A stretch of DNA of 64,000 nucleotides from Blasia pusilla (taxonomy: Eukaryota > Marchantiophyta > Marchantiopsida > Blasiales): NCBI GenBank assembly GCA_050084515.1, contig CM114274.1, positions 34,100,001 to 34,164,000 of the forward strand, given 5' to 3'. Positions 36,300-47,100 of this stretch are shown one piece after another (the stretch's first letter is position 1; the number at the start of each line of letters is the position of its first letter). The translations under genes were made by a program, and so were the position numbers. The notes beneath the pieces were generated by a model that was given only the letters and a program-made list of their open reading frames with translations, ran no database searches and was not told where the DNA came from.

Positions 36300-37760
36300 A
36301 ATCGGAATTTCCATCGTGTCTGCCGTATTCCGGCTCTGCGTCGACGAACGAACGGACGAATGACAGATCCGGATTCCGGTGTTTCCCGGCGGCACAGAAG
36401 GCGTCCTCCCCCACGGGGGCAGCATTCAGTGCTGCGGTCTCACCCGCGCAGGGGCCCATAGCAGGCTTATGAGTGGCGGATGGATATTGGCCTGACTTGT
36501 AGATCGGGATGTAGGGGTCATGATGAATCCTCAGACCATCGGGTAGCAGCGAGTGAGACACGTAGGCGTTCTGTCATCACAGCAAGTCTGCACAATTTGA
36601 ATGCGCTGACTGACGCGTGGAGGGAGCGAGCGGGCCAGCCCTTCGTTCCTCCCACAGGAGAGATTTCGTAGGCTGGCCGTCCCAGCCTTCGCCGTCGGGA
36701 ATCCTCCCATTCCTCCCCTGGCGGAGAATTGCACCTCCTGGAGGAGAATCTTCAGCCGGGCAGGCCTTCGGGCGGCATCGGGCCGAGGAGAGCTGCCAGC
36801 CGGCTAGGCTTTCGGAGGAGAATTTCAACCCGGGCAGACACAGGCAGGGAGCACTAGAGCGGGAGATAATAAATAGGTCATGGCTGAGCGCGTACAGTAT
36901 GCGGAAAACGTTGTTCGTTGGTGCTTCTGTCTTCCTTATCACGAGTACGAGACGTATCTCGAGCTCGCCGCTGCAGATGAGAGGCAGAACACGGGAATTC
37001 ATGGATCGTGCTGATGTGCGTCGCATGATCTGACGAAAAGTCCATCACTGTGCGTTCAGATTTGGACTTCTCCCGGTGGTCGTCGAGATTGCATATGTGT
37101 CTGTCTTGACGTTGTCCAGAGGGGGAGGGGGTTTGTGTACAGTGCATGCCGTAGAAAGGAGGACGTAGATTGTAGGCAGGCGACTATGGAGGCGCGAGAT
37201 TCGTACAGCACAGAGCTCATGAGTATGAGGCCTGCGGAGAGTTCCGTTTGCCGAGGTAACGGCAGATTGTGGCAAACCGAACTGGATGCGAATCGTGCAA
37301 ATGTACCGCCACGACAGTAATTGAATCTGCTGAATAACAGATTTCCTAGCTTCCGGTGGTCTTCTGGTCTGGAATCTCCTCGTCCCCTTCCTTCCCCAAT
37401 CGACGAGATTGTTTGGGTAAACTCTTTTACTAGTGCTCTGAAAGTATCTCCACAACGCAGGCTGATTTAATTTCGAAAAGACCTGCATACCAGTTATCAT
37501 GTGGGGGACGCCCTAGCTCAGTCGCTGAAATTCCTCAGGTTCATCAGGTCATATACTTCACTTCAACCGTACAAAATGACGAATTCCATTCAGGCCAATT
37601 TTCCCACTCTACAACGGATTAGGTCGAGAAGGAAATGACCTCGGGTCGGCTCATCTCCAGGTCCGCCGAAATGTGTGTTCCCCCAACGTACCACTTGCGT
37701 CTTAAGACCAAGACAGACACGCGCGCGCAATTGTAATCCTACAAACCCTAGCCCTTCTCG
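36300..37760. other. GC-rich block without an assigned gene
   Basis: CpG-rich island between AT-rich spacer and the end of the LpxB-like gene. It contains two near-repeats of GGAGGAGAATyTTCA followed by CCGGGCAG (near 36739 and 36817). Open frames of up to about 150 codons are present on both strands but without recognisable domains, and they mirror each other as expected from GC bias. It may be the promoter or leader of a transcript not recognised here. Confidence 0.4.
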
Positions 37761-38142
37761 CTTATAGACGCTTGGTAACAATTTGGAGGAATTTTGAATA
37801 CATTAAGGTATTCCGTATCCAGCCTTCTGTTAATGTTGTTGTCAAAGATTGGATCAATACAGAATCATTTCCGTTCCACGGTACAGCATCATGCGAATGT
37901 TTGGAATACGCAAAATGGAACTCGCGAGTACGAGAATACACAGGATGAGTGTACTGGCTGAGCAGCTCTATCCAATTTTGGTTATTTTGGTATCTTGAAG
38001 GACCGATCGACGGACGTGAAATCTACCATCGGCTTCCCTCTTCGGGGAACTCCTAAACCAGACAGCCATGAAGTTGAATCGTTCCTCCACAATCCAAATG
38101 AAGTAGTGACTACGACTTTTTGACGTCTGTGTTGCCTGGAAG

Positions 38143-41100
38143 TCATGATAGAAGCAATTTGCCTACTTCCATAGCTATAGCCTCTGCGGCTCCACTCGGA
38201 CTTGGACTAACTTGTCCCAAACCAGCTAATTTCCCAGGCAATTGACGAAAAGTCAGAAGGCGTTGCTGCATATTCTCTAACTTTCTCTCAGTTTTTAGAT
38301 AATGGGCGGCAATAGCTGCAACTTCTGCTGGTTCGATGCGCCCTACAAGCTCCGGTACAACTTCCTCTCGGGCCCACCTGAAATCATTACGAGGTCCATC
38401 GGAACATAAAAGTCAATCCCCACATTTGTGAGCAGGAGCACGCCAGGGCTCCTAAATGTGAGAAAGGACAAAAGATCTGCACCAGGTAAGTCCACCAAAT
38501 CTTTGGTGAACTAGTAGTAACCAGAGGAAGGGAGGGGGAAGGTGCGAGAAGAAACGAGGACGCCCTATGAGAAGAAGGCACGTTGGCGGGACTAAACTAC
38601 TTATTCCGAAAGGTAGCTGCTTTTTTAGACGCCCAACGCTATTGACGGAAACAGAGTTTTCAAACAAGAGACTTTTTTCTTCCACTCCAGACATGAGGTC
38701 CAGACGAGCATGTTCATTATAGTTGTTATGAAGAGAAACGAAACTGTACAAGAGCAAACCCCAAATGGCAGGACCCACCCCACGAATTAGAAGATCATTC
38801 TACATCCAACTGTTTAGAGAGTCAGATAGAAAGTGGGAAGAATTTGTTACCCACCGGTTGGGCCAAGCTATATATCTGGAAGACTTGAGCAGAGCTGAAT
38901 TTATTGCTGTAGCCACGGCATTCCCCAGACAACCAGGAGCATTTGCCAGGAGACCTAAAACTCCTCCCGTTGCACCTTTAAAAACCTGGACTAAACACAA
39001 ACAGACATCCAATAGTTAACTATACGAGAATGCTTGGAAGCACTTCCCACCCGGATGATTCCAACCTGGAACAGGAGTGACCCTAAATGCCCAATAGCAG
39101 AAACAAAGTAAGAGTCCTAATAAAACTGAACTTTGGGGGATTCCAAGAGAAATGAATTTACAAAAATTTTATCCCGGAAAGCAGGAAATGTCTTGTTTCT
39201 GTGGCGTAGGTGTGGTGGTATGCTTGATCCTTTCAAAGACGTGGATATCTAGTTTTTAGTTATTTGGTATCAAAGATCAATCAATTCACGGAAGCTATGC
39301 ATAGTAGCCCAAAATAGAGAGAGCAGGTTGCAGTAATTGTTACCTCCAGGGCGTGAGTAGGAAGCACTACCAACATTGGAACTCCCAGATACCCAAGTTC
39401 CGCTGTATTTGTGCCAATCTGAAAAAAGCAAGGCAGTCATTTCCAGCCAATGCTCTCTGCTTACCTTGTTCGAAGTTCAGGTGTTAACAGAACCATTGTA
39501 ATGACTGCTTTATTCTTAGTTACAATTGTGAAATAGTTCACAGAGTGGATTCAGCTCTTATAGGGAGACGCATCATTTGACAGACATCTGTGTATTGAAG
39601 GAACGAGCGAGGCTTGATTTTCCTAGGTTGAGAAAGATCCACTCTTATGTGGGAGTAAACAGATCTGCCAGTCACAGGCAAATTAGGCAGGATTCTAGTG
39701 CCATGGATGGGATATGTAGCACTTCTGTGCTGTGAGTGCAGTGTCTCATCAGAGACCCAAAGGCGCAACTCTCATGGAAGTGTTGTAACTGCAAGTGAGT
39801 AGCAGAGTGTCACAGCTTGGTCCTGATACGTCATGAAGGTCATGCGGTTTTAGGAATTCTGCTCATTTCAGTTTGGAATTGACCGAATATTGCCTCATCT
39901 CCTGGCTGGTCATGTGATGCAAGCTGGCTAATAAACGCCCGTCTGCAAGAAATCTGAGTAATCAAGAAAACAAGGTACCCTTATCATTGAGCTTTTTTGC
40001 TTCACTTCATGTGTCAGGAAGACTCTGAGAATTTTATTGTTCAGGGAAACACTGGGAAGACTGGATAAAAGAATATTCTTCCCAATAAAAATATTTAATA
40101 AAAGAGGTATTAAGGGGTATGTAACCAAACCAAAATGACGCGGTACAAAGAAAATTGAATATTCAAGACAGATTCCCAAGTTCCTTTGGCATTCTTATTT
40201 TCTTCGAGGAGGCGATAGACAAGACCAAAATGTCAAAATAGGTGAGGATGCAGAAGAGATTGTTGGTCATCTTCAGCAAAATCGATGTACACAATGGTGG
40301 GAGACCAACAGCAGTTTATGGCAAGTCTTGGTCTGCTCTTGGCATGGGTACACTTGAGAAAGACCTGCTGATAATGCTGAACCATGTGGATTAAAAAAAT
40401 GTGATCATGTTTTGAGGAGGGTAGGGATCTTACAGTGGTGAGGCAAAGAGTGCAGCACTTGAAAATGTCATATGCAGGAAATTGCTGCCAGATCTCTATG
40501 TCGACCTGGCCATTAGTCACAAGGTGGGCCACAGGTTGATGTGGAAAATGAACACCTTCAAGGATTTCCTTATCCTGGGAGTCCATGTCTGATGCAGAAT
40601 TGGAGTCAAGAACAAGGGAGCCTGATGCCCACTGATACTGAGAAATAAAAGAGTTGCAAGCCGGATCAGCATATTTTGCGAGCATGCTCAGGGTTGCAGT
40701 AGGTGCCAATGGTAGCAAAAAGCGCACGCGACCTTTCATCCTATCCTGCCAGCATGTAGCGCCTCAATCAAACACCCGATCTTCAACAAGCATGGTCTTA
40801 CTTCTATTACAAAATAAGAGCGGTGCTAACTCATAAGGTAACTAACAACTACTGTAACTTCGTACAAGGTAGAAAATTAGAGTTCCAAGAGCATTACTGT
40901 TCATGGAGGTGTTCCGCAACTGACATGAAGTATGGCACTCCCAGAACCAGCTTTGATGCCTGACAGCAAGATAATTATCAACTTCTGACCATGAAATCAA
41001 GAACTTCATTTTTACTTAAAGAATTCATTATTTGCATAAATGCATAACTGCAAATGATTGCCTTTTGTTTCAATTCTCCTACTTTAAGAACATAGCTTGG

Positions 41101-44100
41101 ACTGTTCAAGAACTAGTAGCACTTAAGGAATTGGGCATACCTTGGAGCCAGGTAGAAGGCCTACAACAGCAATAGGAGCTTCTGTTGAGGTAGGCACATG
41201 AGCTCCAGAGTACTTCAAAGCAGGTGTTAGCAGTGGGTACATTCCAATTGGTTCACAAACCTGTTCCATGCTAGAAACAGAATCTGAAAACAAATCGCCC
41301 ACCACTTTGCAGCTTGAATGAGCCCAGAATGGTATGAAACGCATGAGCTCCTCAGATCGCAGCATGTACATGTCTGCCAGCCTGTTATTCAGATTGGAAC
41401 CAATGTTCAGAAGTTATTCTGTTCCGTTGTGATTAGTATTGCTTATGTAAATTTGTTAGAAGTGCAGTATCCATCCGATTACAACGTCTCCAAATGATCA
41501 ACTACCTGACATGTTAAAATGTCTTACAAAGGGAGACCATCACTTGAAGCCTTCTTGACAAGTCAGGCTGGTGTGGAAACTATTACACCCCTTCATAATA
41601 TGCTAGAAGGGTTTGGATTGGTACTCAGACTAATCTGCAACTCAAAAAGGGTTATTACAAGGTGTAAAGAGAGATGTCTATCACTTATCAGTCCCCGACC
41701 TCGTCATAATCTTTACTATTAAGGCAACATGATACTTCCTGTGAGAGGAAACACCTCTGGTTCCTCTTTGGTTGAAGCTTTCTACATTTGCACAGGACCT
41801 ATGTGGCTTGTTTCCTTTTTATTTCATGTGTTAAAATTGTTTGATGAAATTTACAATTATTTGATGAAATTTGTACCAGTGCATCACATGGCAATGCTTG
41901 TACTAGTTGTAAACTATACCCAGATCCCAAGTTTCTGAACTAGATCACAGAGCTTAAGATGTGACTAGAAAGTGCAGGCATGCTGGAGGATAGATTTTGA
42001 CTATTGAGGAAAGGCTGTGTCGATGATGTGGAAGTGGCAGAGTTGAAGATGAGAACTACATTTTGATTGCGGAAGCCAATACAATGACTTTAAGAAGCAG
42101 TAATTTCAACTCCTCTCAGAACACCTTTCAGGACTGGATCCCAGAGATTAAGATGTAACTGAAAAATGCAGGGATCACAGAAGATAGACCCTGAATAGAG
42201 AGGAAAGCCTAGATCAATATTGTGGGAGTGCAAAAGTTGACCATGAGAGATGCACTTTCATTTCAGAAGCCAATACAATCACATTCAGAAACAGTAATTT
42301 CAACTCCTCTCAGAAACCAGCGCCTGTTTGAGAATAAGTAATGAATCTCAGTGAGCAAGTTGACTAAATTACTTCTATTCAGATAAGAGACATACTTTTG
42401 TTGGACGTCTAAAAAGAAAGACAGCTATATAGGACTCGATGTTTTAAGACTATCTATTGACCAGACAGTTAGGGTTTTCTTGCCGTCTTTTGTCCCCTGG
42501 GTCTCCATAGATAATAAAAGCCACTCACTTAACAGCAATGTACTTTCTCTGCATGGATAGATATACCCTCTTGGTTTTGTGGACATTCACAGTCATTCCT
42601 TCTTTTCATTTTCAACAAGTTAGACGGTTTGCTTCTTATTGGCCTCTCCAGCTCTTGCAGTGTATTTGTCCTTGTGAAAACCCTACTAATAGAACATTTG
42701 GAGAGTCAACAAAAGCAGTATACAAACTTCTAGGGTGATGAGAAAAGAATACTGTTGTTAACCCTAAGACACACTCACCCGGGCCAGTGAACAGAATCTT
42801 CTGCATAAATTATTGTCTTGTAATTTAGTCTTCGACCTAAAAACAGCTGCAAGGATACACCCATGATGAGCAGCTTACATCATGTGCCTTACTCAGAAGA
42901 ATCTTCCTTCACACTATTAGCTATCCACAAAGAGAAATCTTAACAACATTACTAGAGAACTGAAAAGAGAAAACCACCAGTAAGGAAGGCTCATCATCCC
43001 CAGCTTGGCAATCATGCAGGTGCATGGTTGTGAAGAAGAGCACTACTCACAGCAAACGCTTGATCACCGCCTAGAAAAATACAAACACCTGTTTTGTGCC
43101 AGTCCCAATCATCTTTGGTAGTGCGAAACAAAAGGAGATTCCAGAACTCCTCCTGACCCTGGTGAAAATCAGGAAACAAGGAAGTGAAGAGAAAACACAG
43201 CACTATGATAGAAGAAGGGACAGTCACCATAAGAAGAACAAGAGATAACTCTAAATATTTCAATTGCTACATTAGACTTCCAGTATTCCTTTCATGTCTC
43301 CTCACATGCCCTTTCATGTGCAGATTTTGCAACAGCAGGTCCTGGTTGGTGGCGGTTGGCAGGTCACTGATTGAAATGCCCCATTTCATGAGCCATTCCT
43401 TGCAATTGTAACACCTATATTTTGCCCCAGCGGCTGCACTACTCTTAGAGACTTCAAAAGCTCTGGCTGAAAGGCGTTTGGGATCGTCCTCACTAATATC
43501 CTGAAGTGTTGGAGGAATGTGGTCAGATTTTTTACAGCATGACCCTCCAGTGGAACCGCACCAAACTCATCCAGCAGTATGTCATGGGGAGTAGTTCTCC
43601 TAATGCCGAAGTTGTCGCATGAAGAGCTTTTGAGGGACCTTTAGACCTTGCGGTTCCAAACTTCAGAGGCATAAAGCATGGCTGCGATGACCCTTGCTTT
43701 GAAGTTATACAAGTTTTGTGGAATATGCCAGTCCCATCCTTCTGCAGTTGGATTGCAGCATGTGTAAACACCTCAATCCTACATTGATTTTGCTACAACT
43801 TCCATTAGTGCACCATTGGTAGTTGGGTTTGAGCTGTACCCCAAGGTAGATGTACTCACCCACAATCTCTATAGCCTCCCTTCTCAGTCCCTGGCCAAAG
43901 GTGAAAGTGTGCGGCTTTTGTGTAATTGGGAGCTGGGATCTGAAGATCATTATCTTGGCTTTTAGCAGGTTGACTTCCATGCCCAACATGTTGCAGAAGC
44001 TTGAGAGTGCATTCAGGTAGAGTGGGAGCCAGTGTGCTGTTCTAGACATCAGAACAATATCATCCGCATACAGCAACAATGGAGTGAGGCAGCAAGCTAG

Positions 44101-47100
44101 TTCCAGTGGATCTCCATTCACTTTGGAGAGCACCTCCTCCAGTTTGTCAACGTAGAGCCCAAATAGTGTAGGTGAGTGGAGGCATCCTAGTTTGACTCCA
44201 GTGTGTTTGAGGAGAAAGTTTCAGATCTGCCCTTCTTAGTGGCGATCTTTGCTAACACCTTAGCATATAATACTTTGATTGCTGTAAGCTGTTGTGATGG
44301 GACCCTCAACTCTTCAAGTTGTTTCCAAAGAAGTGCCCTTGGTTTTGTGTCGAATGCCTTCTTGAAGTCAACAAAACAGCAAAACAATTTTCCCCACTTG
44401 TGACTAATTCTGGACTTGGAAGTTTCTTCAATCAGTACCCAGAGTGTGAGAGGTTGATCAAGGGTGCTATGTGATATCCTAAAACCTGCTTGTCCACTGG
44501 CTTGCACACTCATTTCATCAGCCCAGTCGTTTAGTTTCCTTTTCAGCAGTAGCCCATATAATTTGGCCATGAGGGAACTCACCATGATAGTTCTGTAGTT
44601 GGAGGGTATCATAGGGCCCCCAGCCTTGAAGAGTGGGTGGATTGTATTCAGTTGCCCTTCTGGTGGGAATCCCTGTCAAACTGCAATATCAAACATTCTG
44701 GTGAGAGTCAGACCTATAACCTCATTTGCAAATTTGAACATTTGAGCCTGGCACGCTAGGTCATCTGCTGGTTTGTTATGGAGCCTTTTGCGGCCTGATG
44801 TCATGTCTTCAATGGTGAAGAGGTCTGGTAAATCTTGGATCCCAGTCGGCCAAGGGTCAGTGGGAGCGGCAATGTCCAAGTAGGTAAAGCTGGTTACCAT
44901 ATGTGGTCCAGATCTGTAGATCTTGGAGAGGAATGTTGTTCTGTCTATTTCTGAATGTTCTCCAGGATTGGGCCGATTTGTATTTCATCTGTTCTGCGAA
45001 CTCAATGATCACGTTGCTAATATATTTGTGTTTCTTCCTGCGTACCAGTTGTTTGCAAGTGACCCGTAACAGTCGACTGTGGAGATTGTGGATATACCCC
45101 AAACCATTGATTGACTTCCCTGTAGGGCCACTTCGCAGTTCTTGTCAAACCAGGGTTGGGAGAAGAAGGTTGAAGTGGAACTGATGTGTTTGCCTCCAAA
45201 AAGTCGAAAAGGTAAGACTTTTCTGCAATATTGATGGATGATGTCGCAGAACTCAGTCATGTTCACTGTCAGTGGGCACTCTGTAAGAGCCTTGTTGAGT
45301 GCGAACAGTTCCACTTTCTTTCCTGATGGTAAGTGTATTGGCATTTAGTCGGCAGAGTTATCTTATCTTCTGCCTTTGGAGTGGTTTTGGAGACAGATGT
45401 CAAAGTAGATAGGTTCATGGTCTGATTCCAGAACCGGTAAGGTAGTGACATTGGTAAACAGATGTGCGGGTAGATGTACTTCGCAAATCAGGTAGTCTAC
45501 CACAGATTTCGATTTTTCTTTGTTGGAGTCAGAGTGCCTAGCGGATGTGCGACCTCCTGAATGTGGCCACATGGCAATGCCATTAGCAAGTGCCAACAAT
45601 GAGTCAAGCACAGTTGTAGAAGTCTCTCCATTTGCTGTTTTTCCATTGTCCACTGATGTGCATTGCAGGTGTGGGAAGCATACTTCCTGAGAGGCCCGTC
45701 TCAGGGAAGTGTGAGGGATTGAGATTCAGTCTCTTCCATGTTGGTTTCTGACATGTAAATTGGAGCTTGAATGCTAGCCATCCCATTCAGATCTCCAACT
45801 CGGAGGATGTCGGCCATATTCTTGCGGTGCTCAGATGTAGAGAGAGCCTAGTATGGAAATTCCCTTTTGAGCACAGTAGGACTGAAATAACAAACTGCAA
45901 TGAAGAGATCTTTCGGTAAACCCACTTATTTGGTGACCTTGGTCCGAAAGAAATGTTTTTCTTCATCCATATTAGCTATGGCGAACAAGGGTTGTAAACA
46001 TGGTGCTTTTGAGCAGTCCAGACCCCCGCATGTCCTTTGTTGTTGCTGTTCGTGAGTTGGTTGCAGATAGCTAGGACTTGGAACTCATGCATATTGGGAG
46101 AATATTCGATTGGAATCATGCTTGTGTGTTTCAGCAAAAACGATCAGGTCCAGGTTTGTGCCCACATATGTGATGTCATTGCCTCTAGACCAGAATGGTC
46201 CTCCACAGTTGTGAAAAACTGGGTCAATGGATGGGTTTGTATGATCCTTCCCATCCACAAATCCCTATGGGGAGGTCTTGTGGGAGAGGCTTGTCGTTTC
46301 TATAGCCTGGTTACCTGGTTCAGAATTGCTGGTTCCATGGTCGGAGTCCAAGTTTTTGCTCATTGCTGCTCCCTTTTGTTTTGATACTATTACCTTGGTG
46401 CGTTTCCTAGGTACAGGTGTTGTAGCCTTCCCTTCTCAGAGCTCACTCCAAAGACCCTTGCTGCAGGCAGCAAAAACCTTCTTCAAGTCAGAAGCTCTGC
46501 TCTTTGCATGGTCGTCAAGTCTGGAAAGATGTGGATTGTTCAGCTTCTCAGAGCAACTTTACTTCTGAGGATGGTCAATCTTGTCTCTATTGCTTGACCC
46601 CGTCAGAGAGATTGAATTGTGCGAACATTGGAGCCAGTCAGACACCTGTACATTTCCCCATTCTGATCCCTTTGAAGGTGACTGCTGGTGTGACCCCTAG
46701 AGTTGTGAAGACCTTCTCTTGTGACACCAAATTGCAATCCTCCTCTTGAGTGAAATTCAGCCCCATGTTGACGAGATTGGGCTCTCTCTTGTTTTCCTGA
46801 CCTGCAGTTCTATAACTCATCTGCTTCCCCTTTTACAACGACTTTGGCTACCTGTGTTGCTACCTCAGTGATTTCTATTGTAGCAGTGTGCTTGCCAACT
46901 ACTTCTGTCCAGGTTCTAACTTGGATTTGTTGAAGTGATCTCAGCTAGTAGGTACTCTTGCATTACCTTCCCTATCTGAAAGTCATTTTCTTTGAGAGAC
47001 ATAGCCAATGACGTGTTGATAAGATTATACCTGAGGAGCAGTGTATCTATATATACTTACAAGTAAGACGGATAAGCCATCCTTGAGTGCAAAGCCTGAA

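Noticed and set aside
37505-37560. CCTAGCTCAGTCGCTGAAATTC, tRNA-like
   Set aside because: It has a D-arm-like GCTCAG and a GGTTCA-like piece, but they are far too close together for an anticodon arm and no cloverleaf can be drawn.
38765-39019. Plus-strand open frame opposite exon 10 of the LpxB-like gene
   Set aside because: It is the antisense shadow of a conserved exon with proven phase and motifs on the minus strand.
43270-46400. Reverse-transcriptase gene as a functional host gene
   Set aside because: It is broken by frame changes, follows LINE domain order and lies in an intron, so it is a decayed mobile element.
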